From contig CABRYP010000002.1 in NCBI GenBank assembly GCA_902475245.1, forward strand, positions 1 through 64,000: a DNA stretch of 64,000 nt, given 5' to 3'. Below the pieces are notes generated by a model, which saw nothing but the letters and a program-made list of their open reading frames with translations, made no database searches and had not been told where the DNA came from. Positions 52,248-61,008 of the stretch are shown here, piece after piece. The DNA is from an uncultured Collinsella sp. (lineage in GTDB: Bacteria; Actinomycetota; Coriobacteriia; Coriobacteriales; Coriobacteriaceae). How positions within the stretch are numbered: position 1 is the stretch's first letter; each line of letters starts with the position of its first letter. A program made the position numbers and the translations under genes.

Positions 52248-52269
52248 GTCGCCCGCGGGCGACATTATA
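52248..52269 (-). promoter_or_regulatory. rpsO promoter -10 and adjacent perfect palindrome
   Basis: On the minus strand TATAAT (52264-52269) is followed immediately by the 16-nt palindrome GTCGCCCGCGGGCGAC (52248-52263), which covers the expected start site. The -35 is poor. The palindrome may be an operator or a 5'-end hairpin of the mRNA. Confidence 0.6.
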
Positions 52270-52365
52270 CGCCTCGGACTGGGAAGCCGCCGGTGGAGCG
52301 AGCATCCAAGGTCGAGGTACCAACAGGTCGGTATGTTACCACAAGCGGCCCGCGCCTGCGCATCA

Positions 52366-53115
52366 TCACCGACCCAACATGAATTCCATCGCACGGAGGC
52401 GCTGATCGGTGTGCGTCGCAGCCCAAACATGCGAAAGCCCCAATAAAAAGGCAGCGGTATGGGGATCGATCCTCTCGGCCATGAGTGCATCGAAGGTCAT
52501 GGACATGAGGGCGCGCAGCCACGCGACCTCACCGGTCGACACCAGCTCGGCACCCGGAACGCTCGACGCGCACGACCCGCACATGAGCCCGCCCGCCCGG
52601 GGCGAAAAATACGACAGCATGGGGTCTCCGCACAGCACGCAGGCCGAAAAATCGGGTCGATAGCCAACGTGCGACAGCAGCTTAAAGACATATGCCGCCA
52701 CAAGTAGATCCATATGCGCCGTGTCGAGCCCGCTGCCCACCAGGGCAAGCGCTCGCTGCGTGATGGCAAAGGTAAATGGATCCTCGGCGTCCTCAAACGA
52801 GCACACGCGCGCGACCTCGGCGATCGCGCTTGCGGCACAGGTCGTCTCGTAATCGGGCGCAGCGCCGAGCGGCGCCTCCATAAGCTCGGCCTGGGAAACC
52901 ACGTCGAGCGACCGTCCATGCGCGAGCAGCATATCGACGGTGCAGAACAGCTCGCAGCGCGCAGCAAGGCGCCCACCGGGTTTGCGGGCGCCCTTTGCCA
53001 CGGCGCGAACCTGCCGACCCCGCTCGTCAAGCATCGTCAAGATCAGGTCCGTCTCTTTGAGCTTCGTCTTATCGAGGACGAGCACCTTCGTGCGATATGT
53101 CCGGGAGCCTGCCAT
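52366..53115 (-). CDS. recO: DNA repair protein RecO
   Basis: 249 residues. An N-terminal OB fold (TKVLVLDKTKLKETDLIL) is followed by a helical domain with a four-cysteine zinc site (CVLCGD and CGSC). RecO loads RecA onto SSB-coated DNA with RecF and RecR. It lies 15 nt after era, the usual era-recO order, and ends the lepA-to-recO run. Confidence 0.93.
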   Translation of the reverse strand: MAGSRTYRTKVLVLDKTKLKETDLILTMLDERGRQVRAVAKGARKPGGRLAARCELFCTVDMLLAHGRSLDVVSQAELMEAPLGAAPDYETTCAASAIAEVARVCSFEDAEDPFTFAITQRALALVGSGLDTAHMDLLVAAYVFKLLSHVGYRPDFSACVLCGDPMLSYFSPRAGGLMCGSCASSVPGAELVSTGEVAWLRALMSMTFDALMAERIDPHTAAFLLGLSHVWAATHTDQRLRAMEFMLGR

Positions 53116-53130
53116 GCGCGCCGCGCGTCC

Positions 53131-54207
53131 TTAGTCCTCGGCGTTGTAGCCGAAGCGGCGAATCTGGGCCTCGTCGTCGCGCCAACCGGCCTTGACCTTC
53201 ACGTCCAGCTCCAAAAAGACCTGCGTGCCAAAAATGCGCTCGAGATCGCGGCGGGCGTCGATACCGATATGCTTGATCATCTCGCCGCCCTTGCCGATGA
53301 TGATGCCCTTTTGGCCCTCACGCTCGACGTAAATGGTGGCGTGCACGCGCAGCACCTTCTTGGTCTGCTCGAGCGCATCGCAGATCACGCCAACGGAGTG
53401 CGGGATCTCATCACGGGTGCGGCGCAAGACCTTCTCGCGCACAAACTCGGCAACGAGCGTCTCATCGGAAGCGTCGGTACCCATGTCCTCGGGAAACCAA
53501 CGCGGGCCCTCGGGCAAAAAGTGCGCAACGGTCTCGATGAAGGCGTCGACGTTGAAGTTCTTGACCGACGACGTCACGATCTCATCGTCATAGTCCATGA
53601 GCTCGTGGGCGGCCTTTAGCTGTTCCATGACCTGTGCGGGATCAGCCTCATCGGCCTTGGTGAGCACCAAGACTTTCTTGGAACGGGCGCTCTTGACGCG
53701 ATCGGCAACCCAGGCGTCTCCCCTGCCGATCGGCTTGGTGGCATCAATCAAAAACGCGACGACATCGACATCGTTCAGCTCGAACAGCGCGCTCTTGTTG
53801 AGCTCGGACCCAAGGCCGTCCTTGGGCTTGTGAATACCCGGGGTATCGACAAAGACCAGCTGGTAGCCGGGACGGTTGACGACGGCGCGCATGCGGCGGC
53901 GGGTCGTCTGGGCCACCGGCGAGGTGATGGCGACCTTTTTGCCATAGCAGGCGTTGAGCAGCGTGGACTTGCCGGCGTTGGGGCGGCCGACAAGCGCCAC
54001 GAAGCCGCTGCGGAAACCGGGCTCAACGTCGCCAAAGCCCACGAGGCTATCGTCCTCGTCGCACAGGGCGTCGAGTTCCTCGTCGCTCATGCCCTCAAAC
54101 GGGTCTAACTCCTCGATCTCCTCGTATGCCTCGGCCGCTTCGGTATCCACCGCATCCAGGGACTCGTCATCCAGAGTTTCATCGATAGGCAGCATAGTGT
54201 CGGACAT
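53131..54207 (-). CDS. era: GTPase Era
   Basis: 358 residues, about 60 longer than usual because of an acidic N-terminal extension (~1-66) rich in Glu/Asp. G1 GRPNAGKS (74-81), DTPGIHKP and TKAD define the GTPase. The C-terminal KH domain (IIIGKGGEMIKHIG) binds the 3' end of 16S rRNA. Era is a 30S assembly checkpoint. The start has AGAAAGGGA upstream. Whether the extension is translated from this ATG is likely but unproven. Confidence 0.94.
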   Translation of the reverse strand: MSDTMLPIDETLDDESLDAVDTEAAEAYEEIEELDPFEGMSDEELDALCDEDDSLVGFGDVEPGFRSGFVALVGRPNAGKSTLLNACYGKKVAITSPVAQTTRRRMRAVVNRPGYQLVFVDTPGIHKPKDGLGSELNKSALFELNDVDVVAFLIDATKPIGRGDAWVADRVKSARSKKVLVLTKADEADPAQVMEQLKAAHELMDYDDEIVTSSVKNFNVDAFIETVAHFLPEGPRWFPEDMGTDASDETLVAEFVREKVLRRTRDEIPHSVGVICDALEQTKKVLRVHATIYVEREGQKGIIIGKGGEMIKHIGIDARRDLERIFGTQVFLELDVKVKAGWRDDEAQIRRFGYNAED

Positions 54208-54219
54208 GGAAATCCCTTT

Positions 54220-54597
54220 CTAAATAAAGTCGAGTGCGTGGGCAAATACCAGCAAGCCCACAATCGCGGCGGTGATGGAAAGTACGTATACGGAGGCGGC
54301 GGCGATATCCTTCGCACGCTTTGCCAACGGATGGAGCTCCTGAGTCGCCAGGTCGACGATCGCCTCCATGGCGGTGTTGCACAGCTCGCCGTGAATCACC
54401 AGGCCACAGCAGATGATAACCGTGGCCCACTCGGCAATGTCGAGCCCCACGATGCAGCCGGCAATGACGGTGCACACGCCCGCCACGAGCATGACCTTAA
54501 TGTTACGCTCGGTTTTAACGGCGGTGACGAAGCCCTCCATAGCGTAGGAGAACGACTTTAAGAAGGACGGATGGTCCTTGTTCGATCCGGGAATCAT
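54220..54597 (-). CDS. dgkA: Diacylglycerol/undecaprenol kinase family protein
   Basis: 125 residues, with three membrane helices. The family motif E-x3-NTA-x-E-x2-VD is present as GELCNTAMEAIVDL, with the N-terminal SFSYAMEGFVTAVKTERN amphipathic segment. Members phosphorylate diacylglycerol or undecaprenol. The position between ybeY and era is typical for the Gram-positive undecaprenol kinase. Confidence 0.92.
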   Translation of the reverse strand: MIPGSNKDHPSFLKSFSYAMEGFVTAVKTERNIKVMLVAGVCTVIAGCIVGLDIAEWATVIICCGLVIHGELCNTAMEAIVDLATQELHPLAKRAKDIAAASVYVLSITAAIVGLLVFAHALDFI

Positions 54598-54606
54598 AGA
54601 CGGCTC

Positions 54607-55116
54607 CTAGTCGTGGGCGTGGTTGGTGATGGGGCCGACGTGGACCAGCTTGGGGTCCTCACCGCGCTCAAGCGCCAGATCGCGCAGGATGGCGTCCTCG
54701 CGGGCCTCCATGACCTCGGCCTCGTCGTCCTCAATATGGTCATACCCCAGCAGGTGCAGCATGCCATGAACGAGCATCAGACGGCACTCGTCGGCAGGGC
54801 TATTGCCAAAGCCGGGGGCCTGACGGGCAATGACCTGCGGGGCCAAGATGATATCGCCGAGCTCGAGCGTCTCGTCGGCGGGAATATCCTCGTCAAAGGC
54901 CGAGTCGCATTCAAACGAGAGGACATCGGTGGTGCGGTCGATACCGCGCCACTCGTGGTTGAGCTCGTGCATCTCGTCCTCATCGACATATGAAAGGGAA
55001 ATCTCGACTTCACGCTCAACGCCCTCGGCGGCAAGCACGACCTCGCAGATGTGCTCTACCTCCTGCGCGTCGAGCAGCGTATCGAGCTCGGCATCGTTGC
55101 TGATCAATACACTCAA
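54607..55116 (-). CDS. ybeY: Endoribonuclease YbeY
   Basis: 169 residues. The zinc motif is complete: HGMLHLLGYDH (117-127). YbeY takes part in 16S rRNA 3'-end maturation and ribosome quality control. Its ATG overlaps the phoH stop by 4 nt, and dgkA follows after 9 nt. The phoH-ybeY-dgkA-era-recO order is widely conserved. Confidence 0.96.
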   Translation of the reverse strand: MSVLISNDAELDTLLDAQEVEHICEVVLAAEGVEREVEISLSYVDEDEMHELNHEWRGIDRTTDVLSFECDSAFDEDIPADETLELGDIILAPQVIARQAPGFGNSPADECRLMLVHGMLHLLGYDHIEDDEAEVMEAREDAILRDLALERGEDPKLVHVGPITNHAHD

Positions 55117-56099
55117 CGGGACTCCTTTCGGTCGTGCACGCGTTTCTCGCGCACATCATCATAAGCATCGTACGCCTCGACGATACGCCCCACCAAGGCA
55201 TGGCGCACCACGTCGGCACGCTCGAGGTGAGAAAATGCGACATCGTCGACACGGCCTAAAATCTGCTCGACGTCGGCAAGACCGCCGCGACGACCCACCA
55301 GGTCGCGCTGACTCAGGTCGCCGGTAATCACAAACTTGGAGTTAAAGCCCAGGCGCGTCAGGAACATCTTCATCTGCTCGGGCGTGGTATTTTGCGCCTC
55401 GTCGAGCACCACGAAGGCATCGCTCAGCGTGCGGCCGCGCATGTAGGCAAGCGGGGCGATCTCGATCACACCGCGCTCCATAAGCTCATCGATGCGTTCG
55501 CGATCCATCATGTCAAAAAGAGCATCGTAGAGCGGACGCATGTAGGGGTCAATCTTTTCCTCGAGGGTACCGGGCAAAAAGCCCAGGTTCTCCCCCGCCT
55601 CGACAACCGGACGCGTCAAGATCAGACGACCCACCTCATGACGCTTGAGCGCGGCAACGGCGAGCGCCATGGCCAGATAGGTCTTACCGGTACCGGCAGG
55701 ACCCAGGCCAAACGTGATGGTATGCGAGCGGATGGCATCCACATAGCGCTTTTGGCCGAGCGTCTTGGGACGAATGACACGACCGCGATACGAAAGCAGC
55801 ACATCATCGCGAAGCGACGTAGCCTCGTGCTCACCGTCGCGCAAGATGGCCAAGCAACGAGAGACATCGTCGGCAGACAGCGTGCGTCCGGCGGCCGCCT
55901 CACGAAAAGCATGCTCGAAAAAGCGCGCCACGAGCTCGACCTCGTCCGGGTCACCGCTCACGGCGATGCTGTCGCCACGGGCGACCACGTGGGCGCGAAC
56001 CAAGCTCTCCAGCGCACGAAGGACGCCGTCGCCGGCACCCAAAACGCGCGAGGGATCAATTCCCTCGGGAACGGTAAGTCTAATCTTCGAGGCTTCCAT
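55113..56099 (-). CDS. phoH: PhoH family ATPase
   Basis: 328 residues from the ATG at 56099, with GGGAGG 5 nt upstream; the open frame extends further into mtaB but lacks a better site. The Walker A motif GPAGTGKT is at 133-140, with VLDEAQN as Walker B and RDLVGRRGGLAD near the end. The N-terminal ~120 residues include the KH-like region of PhoL proteins. It is thought to be an RNA helicase-like partner of YbeY. Confidence 0.94.
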   Translation of the reverse strand: MEASKIRLTVPEGIDPSRVLGAGDGVLRALESLVRAHVVARGDSIAVSGDPDEVELVARFFEHAFREAAAGRTLSADDVSRCLAILRDGEHEATSLRDDVLLSYRGRVIRPKTLGQKRYVDAIRSHTITFGLGPAGTGKTYLAMALAVAALKRHEVGRLILTRPVVEAGENLGFLPGTLEEKIDPYMRPLYDALFDMMDRERIDELMERGVIEIAPLAYMRGRTLSDAFVVLDEAQNTTPEQMKMFLTRLGFNSKFVITGDLSQRDLVGRRGGLADVEQILGRVDDVAFSHLERADVVRHALVGRIVEAYDAYDDVREKRVHDRKESR

Positions 56100-57372
56100 G
56101 AACCTCCCTGCGTGCATGGACCAAGCCGGAATCATCGACTCCGATGATAGCAACATCGAGCAGGCACGGGGCTGTGAGTCCACAGGTATCGTCAAGACGG
56201 GCATGATGGAACGAACCGAGCGTCAGGTTGTCGCCATACTCAAGCACGGCACGCTCGACGGTTCCCACGCGACGGCGAGCGTCGGCAATGGCGAGTTCCT
56301 GCGCCGCGGCCCTCATGCGGCGGCTACGCTCGGCCATAACCTCGGGCGGCACCTGGTCGGGCATATCGGCTGCAAGGGTACCAGGACGCTTGCTGTAGCG
56401 GAACACATGCATACGCGAAAAGCCCACGCGGCGGCACAGAGCCAGCGACTCCTCAAACTCCTCGTCCGTCTCACCGGGAAAACCGACGATGACATCGCAC
56501 GAAAGAGACACCTGGGGCAAGTTGGTGCGAATCATGCGCACCGTCTCCTCAAAGGCCTCGGCGCTATAGGGACGGCCCATGCGATGCAGTGTCCTTGTGC
56601 AGCCGGACTGCACGGGCAGGTGCAAAAACGGAGCGATGCGCTGCGGATAGCGCGCCATGACCTTAAGCAGGGACTCGGAGATATCCATGGGCTCGACCGA
56701 GGAAATGCGCACATGCGGAATGGACGTGCGCTCCATGATCGCCTCGAGAAGCTCATCAATCTCGACGTGTTCGTCAGTCGCGCTCTTGCCATCGTAGGCG
56801 CCAAGGTTCACACCCGTCAGCACCACCTCGGGCACGCCGGCCACCTGAGCCTCGCGAACCTGCTCGAGCACGGACTCGACCGGCACGGAGCGCTCGGGGC
56901 CGCGAGCCTTCCACACAATGCAATAGGTGCAACGATGGTTGCAGCCGTCCTGGATCTTCACGCCCAGACGCGAGCGACCGAGTGCGTCGACAACCTCGCC
57001 GTCGCTGCAGGCGGGAACGTTATCGGACTCAACGCCCAGCACCTCGCAGACGCGTTCGGCGACATCGATCTTGGACGGCTCGGCGATCACGCGGTCCGAA
57101 AGCTCCAGCAGCTCCTCGGGATGCAGATTGACCACGCATCCGGTCACGACCACATAGGGCTCATTTGGATAGGCCAGCGCATGGCGAACGGCCTTACGGG
57201 TCTTGGCCTCGGCCTCGCCCGTAACGGCACAGGTGTTAATGACGATCAGCTCAGCATCCTGAGGCTCCACCATCGCAAAGCCCAGGCGCATTAGATCGGC
57301 AGTGATACGGTCGGACTCAACCCGGTTGACACGGCAGCCGAGGTTGACGACAGAGATATGAGGTGCGAGCAC
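56080..57372 (-). CDS. mtaB: tRNA (t6A37) methylthiotransferase MtaB
   Basis: 430 residues from a GTG start with AAGGAG upstream. N-terminal cysteines 13, 48 and 79; radical SAM motif CNHRCTYC (Cys144, 148, 151). LGCRVNRVESD marks the MtaB subfamily. The C-terminal TRAM domain is shorter than in MiaB. It methylthiolates t6A37 in ANN-decoding tRNAs. The stop overlaps the phoH start by 20 nt; dnaJ lies 9 nt upstream. Confidence 0.94.
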   Translation of the reverse strand: MLAPHISVVNLGCRVNRVESDRITADLMRLGFAMVEPQDAELIVINTCAVTGEAEAKTRKAVRHALAYPNEPYVVVTGCVVNLHPEELLELSDRVIAEPSKIDVAERVCEVLGVESDNVPACSDGEVVDALGRSRLGVKIQDGCNHRCTYCIVWKARGPERSVPVESVLEQVREAQVAGVPEVVLTGVNLGAYDGKSATDEHVEIDELLEAIMERTSIPHVRISSVEPMDISESLLKVMARYPQRIAPFLHLPVQSGCTRTLHRMGRPYSAEAFEETVRMIRTNLPQVSLSCDVIVGFPGETDEEFEESLALCRRVGFSRMHVFRYSKRPGTLAADMPDQVPPEVMAERSRRMRAAAQELAIADARRRVGTVERAVLEYGDNLTLGSFHHARLDDTCGLTAPCLLDVAIIGVDDSGLVHARREVHGSLED

Positions 57373-57381
57373 GCGGGCTCC

Positions 57382-58530
57382 TTAATCAAGGATGTCGTCG
57401 AGGGCACTCTTGATACGGTCGGTCACCGACTTCTTACCGGATGCGACGTCATCGCCCATCTCGTCGGCAAAGGCGCGAAGCAGCTCGCGCTGCTTATTGG
57501 AAAGGTTCGTGGGGACGACCACACGCAGCTGCACGATCAGACGACCGCGCGAACCGCCACCGCCGATACGCGGCATGCCGTAATTGTTGACGCTCACGGT
57601 GTCGCCGTACTGGGCGCCAGCGGGGACGCACACCTTGACGACCTCGTCAGGCATAATGCCCTCGACCTCGATCTCGCATCCGAGCGCAGCCTGCGCAATC
57701 GAGATATCGCTCACGAGGTACAGGTCGTCGCCGTTGCGCTTAAAACGCTCGTGGTCGGCGACGCGCACGTTGACGATCAGGTCACCCGAGGGCTCGCCGC
57801 GAAGGCCGGCCTCGCCAAAACCGCTCACGCGCAGCTGGCGACCGGTCGAAACGCCGGCGGGAATATCGATGTCAATCTTTTCGTGCGAAGGCGTGCGGCC
57901 CTGGCCATCACAGGTCTCGCAGGGATGGTCGATGACCGTGCCTTCGCCGTGGCAGTCGGGACAGGGCGAAGAGGACTGAACCTGGCCCAGGAACGAACGC
58001 TGGACCGTCGTGACATAGCCCGTGCCGTGGCAACGGCTGCACTGCTTTTCCTGTGCACCCTCGGCCCTACCGGTGCCGTTGCAATCCTCGCAGGGAGCAA
58101 GGCGGTCATAGCTGATCGTCTTTTTGCACCCGAGCGCCGCCTCCTCAAGGGTAACCGAAAGGGAGATAGCCATGTCGCGGCCGCGACGACGCTCACGGCG
58201 ATTTCGGGCGCCACCGCCGGCACCGCCGCCAAAGAACGACGAGAACAGGTCATCCATACCCATGCCGCCAAAGATATCGTTAATGTCGACGTAGCCCGAA
58301 CCACCAGGGCCGTCGGCAGTGCCGTAACGGTCGTAGTTAGCACGCTTCTGCTCGTCGGAAAGAACGGAATAAGCCTCGTTGAGCTCTTTGAACTTGGCCT
58401 CGGCCTCGGGGTCGTCCGAAACGTCCGGGTGTACGGTACGGGCCTTCTTTAGAAACGCGCGCTTAATCGTCCGCGCGTCGGCATCCTTGTCGACGCCAAG
58501 TACCTCGTAGTAATCCCTATTTTCCGACAC
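57382..58530 (-). CDS. dnaJ: Chaperone DnaJ (type I)
   Basis: 382 residues from a GTG start at 58530 with AAGGA upstream; the longer frame adds 22 residues without a better site. J domain with HPD at 34-36, Gly-rich region (~90-115), four CxxCxGxG zinc motifs (CEDCNGTG, CSRCHGTG, CPDCHGEG, CETCDGQG) and two C-terminal peptide-binding domains. It delivers clients to DnaK; no dnaK or grpE is in the window. A second DnaJ-like gene lies directly upstream. Confidence 0.96.
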   Translation of the reverse strand: MSENRDYYEVLGVDKDADARTIKRAFLKKARTVHPDVSDDPEAEAKFKELNEAYSVLSDEQKRANYDRYGTADGPGGSGYVDINDIFGGMGMDDLFSSFFGGGAGGGARNRRERRRGRDMAISLSVTLEEAALGCKKTISYDRLAPCEDCNGTGRAEGAQEKQCSRCHGTGYVTTVQRSFLGQVQSSSPCPDCHGEGTVIDHPCETCDGQGRTPSHEKIDIDIPAGVSTGRQLRVSGFGEAGLRGEPSGDLIVNVRVADHERFKRNGDDLYLVSDISIAQAALGCEIEVEGIMPDEVVKVCVPAGAQYGDTVSVNNYGMPRIGGGGSRGRLIVQLRVVVPTNLSNKQRELLRAFADEMGDDVASGKKSVTDRIKSALDDILD

Positions 58531-58611
58531 GACCGAATCCTTCCGACTTTCGTTATTGTCACAGTGCGTCCTATACCCAAGCTGGGCCGGCCGCAAACAG
58601 AGGGGTTGATG

Positions 58612-59715
58612 TTATTGCATTCCGTAAGGCGAAAGCATGGCACGCTGCGAGCAGCTCGCAAACCAAACCGACACGAGCGCAAACATAAATCCGTTGGCAA
58701 AACCGTTGGCAAACTGCATCGCGCCGCGCTTCCACCACAGCAGGCTGCGATGCAGTACGCCGTCCGAGAGCACCATGAACAGGCCCATGGCAAACGGAAT
58801 AAAGCACATCACGGCAAAGGCCGAGAACACACCCGAGATGGCCGACAGCACCAAAAAAGGCGCCACAATGCCCATCAGGTAAAAACCGGTACGGGCCTTG
58901 CCTTCCAGGCGCTCGGCCTCAACATGGGCGCGGCCGACCAGATCGCCACCCGAGGCACCGTTGGTGCCGGCGTGACCCATGCCGCCAATGCGGACCTCGT
59001 CGCCGTCGTGCGTGCCGGCAGGAAACTCAATCGTCTGCTCGGAGGTCACACGGACACGCCCGCTGCCGCCGCAATCGGGACAGGGGTCGGCAACGACCTT
59101 ACCGGAACCGCCGCACTCGGGGCAGACCGACTGGAACGTGCCGGCACCGAACAGGAAGGACAGGTCGACGTCGATGTGCCCGCGACCGCCGCAGCTCGGA
59201 CAGGTATGTGCATGCTCGGACGAAACAGAACCCGAGCCGCCACAGTGGCCACAGGTATCGAAGCGCGTATAGCGGACGGTCTTGCGGGCACCGCCCTTGG
59301 CCTCCTTGGCGTCGAGCTTAATATCGACGACCACGTTGGCGCCGTTCTCGGGATTATAGGCAGCCTGCCCGCGACGCGGCTGACCCCAGGCGCCACCAAA
59401 GGGAAAGCCGCCCTCAAAGGGATTACCATAGCCTGCGCTGCCGGCGTAGCCGCCGCCATAGGGCGAAGCCGTGGGAGCGCCGGCGAAGGGATTACCCGAA
59501 CGCATGGCGTCATAGCGCGCACGCTTCTGCTCATCCGAAAGCACAGCGTAGGCCTCGGAAACCTCTTTGAACTTTTCCTCGGCATCCGGCTCTTTGTTGA
59601 CGTCAGGATGGAGCTTGCGCGCCTTTTGCTGGAAGGCCTTCTGTATATCACGCGAGGTGGCGTCCTTGGAGACACCCAAAATCTCGTAGTAATCTTTTTC
59701 GTTCATCGTCGCCAT
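58612..59715 (-). CDS. DnaJ-like protein with membrane-spanning C-terminus
   Basis: 367 residues from the ATG at 59715, which has AGGAGG 9 nt upstream; a GTG at 59736 and an ATG at 59706 are alternatives. The J domain (HPD at 36-38), Gly/Phe-rich region (~73-115) and four zinc motifs (CGHCGGSG, CPSCGGRG, CPECGGSG, CPDCGGSG) are intact. The first C-terminal domain is shortened. The second is replaced by two or three hydrophobic helices (~278-297, 299-317, ~341-356). It would place a co-chaperone at the membrane. It lies directly upstream of an ordinary dnaJ. Confidence 0.85.
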   Translation of the reverse strand: MATMNEKDYYEILGVSKDATSRDIQKAFQQKARKLHPDVNKEPDAEEKFKEVSEAYAVLSDEQKRARYDAMRSGNPFAGAPTASPYGGGYAGSAGYGNPFEGGFPFGGAWGQPRRGQAAYNPENGANVVVDIKLDAKEAKGGARKTVRYTRFDTCGHCGGSGSVSSEHAHTCPSCGGRGHIDVDLSFLFGAGTFQSVCPECGGSGKVVADPCPDCGGSGRVRVTSEQTIEFPAGTHDGDEVRIGGMGHAGTNGASGGDLVGRAHVEAERLEGKARTGFYLMGIVAPFLVLSAISGVFSAFAVMCFIPFAMGLFMVLSDGVLHRSLLWWKRGAMQFANGFANGFMFALVSVWFASCSQRAMLSPYGMQ

Positions 59716-59773
59716 GCGCGGCAACCTCCTGCTCACAGCAGCGTATATATTGCGGTAATTCTACCCGAGCGGC

Positions 59774-61006
59774 CTAAGCTAGACCCCAAAACAGCTCGAA
59801 CAGCACATTTCCATCGAGCCAGCCCAAGTGGGTGGGCGCTAAGCGGGCACGGACGCGACCTGCGATAACGTCTTTTAAGGTGACGCTCCCAGCATGTCCT
59901 TCAACATGATCGGGCACCCAGGTGGCAAGGCCCAACTCGAGAGCACGGTCACAGGCCGCCGCCAACCCATCTGCAGCGATCACGCTTGCCGAGCGAACCA
60001 ACAGGTCGGGCCCAATGCCACGCGTCATGCGGCAGGCGAGCATCAGATCCTCGGCCGCAGCCTCGCGCTGCGACAGATACTCGGCATCAAACGCCATCGC
60101 ATCATCGTCACGTTGCACCAAGCGCACGCGATACGCATCGCCGCGAGCAGGCACGTCGGGAAACAGCCCGGCCAAGCGATCGAAATCCTCGGCATCGAGC
60201 ATACCGGCGGCAGAGCGGCCCAAGCCCAGATAGCCCTGTCCGGTCCAATAGGCAATGTTGTGGGCGCACTCATGGCCGTCGAGCGCGTAGCTTGCCACCT
60301 CATACGGGTGATAGCCGGCCGCACCCAGGCACTCACGCGCCGCATCCATGCACGCAGCCTGAAAATCCTCGTCGGGCTCAAGCGACTCGTCGTGACACGC
60401 CATGCGGTAGAGCGGCGTGCCCTCCTCGAGCGTGAGCGGGTAAACCGACACGTGATGCGGCGCCGCCGCCAACACGCCATCGAGCGTGCGCTGCCAGCTT
60501 ACGGCGGTCTGCCCGGGAAGTCCGCACATCAGGTCGCAGGACACATCGAGCCCAGCGTCCCTCACTGCGGCGATGGCTGCAAGGGCGCGGTGCGAATCGT
60601 GGATGCGGCCAATCGCGGCAAGCTCGGCGTTGTCGAGGGTCTGAACTCCCAGAGAAATGCGCGTGACGCCCACCCCGGCAAGCGCCGCAGCAAGCTGCGA
60701 AGTCAACGACTCAGGATTGGCCTCGCAGGTAAACTCAAAGGGCTTGCACCACGCAGAGATACGTCGGGCAAGTTCTACCAGACGCTCTCCCGCCAGCGAC
60801 GGCGTGCCGCCGCCAACATAGACGGTGCGGATCTGTGCAAGCGCGCCTGCGTCGCCAAAGGCATCGAGGCGCGCATACAACTGCACAAAATAGGCATCGA
60901 GTGCAGCGCTCAGGTCGCACGGAGCAAAACTGCGAGAGTCAAAGTCGCAGTACCGGCACTTTTGGGCGCAAAACGGAACATGCACGTACAGCGCGGTAAC
61001 GGCCAC
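59774..61006 (-). CDS. hemW: Radical SAM haem chaperone HemW
   Basis: 410 residues. The cluster motif CAQKCRYCDF (Cys13, 17, 20) with an aromatic after the third Cys, GGGTPSL and the C-terminal HemW domain (AYWTGQGYLGLGRSA) identify HemW rather than coproporphyrinogen dehydrogenase HemN. HemW binds haem for transfer to respiratory proteins. It starts 2 nt after the dusB stop. Confidence 0.92.
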   Translation of the reverse strand: MAVTALYVHVPFCAQKCRYCDFDSRSFAPCDLSAALDAYFVQLYARLDAFGDAGALAQIRTVYVGGGTPSLAGERLVELARRISAWCKPFEFTCEANPESLTSQLAAALAGVGVTRISLGVQTLDNAELAAIGRIHDSHRALAAIAAVRDAGLDVSCDLMCGLPGQTAVSWQRTLDGVLAAAPHHVSVYPLTLEEGTPLYRMACHDESLEPDEDFQAACMDAARECLGAAGYHPYEVASYALDGHECAHNIAYWTGQGYLGLGRSAAGMLDAEDFDRLAGLFPDVPARGDAYRVRLVQRDDDAMAFDAEYLSQREAAAEDLMLACRMTRGIGPDLLVRSASVIAADGLAAACDRALELGLATWVPDHVEGHAGSVTLKDVIAGRVRARLAPTHLGWLDGNVLFELFWGLA

Positions 61007-61008
61007 CG

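Noticed and set aside
52320..52345. Imperfect palindrome GGTACCAACA...TATGTTACC downstream of recO
   Set aside because: The arms match only in part and there is no T-run; not strong enough for a terminator or operator.
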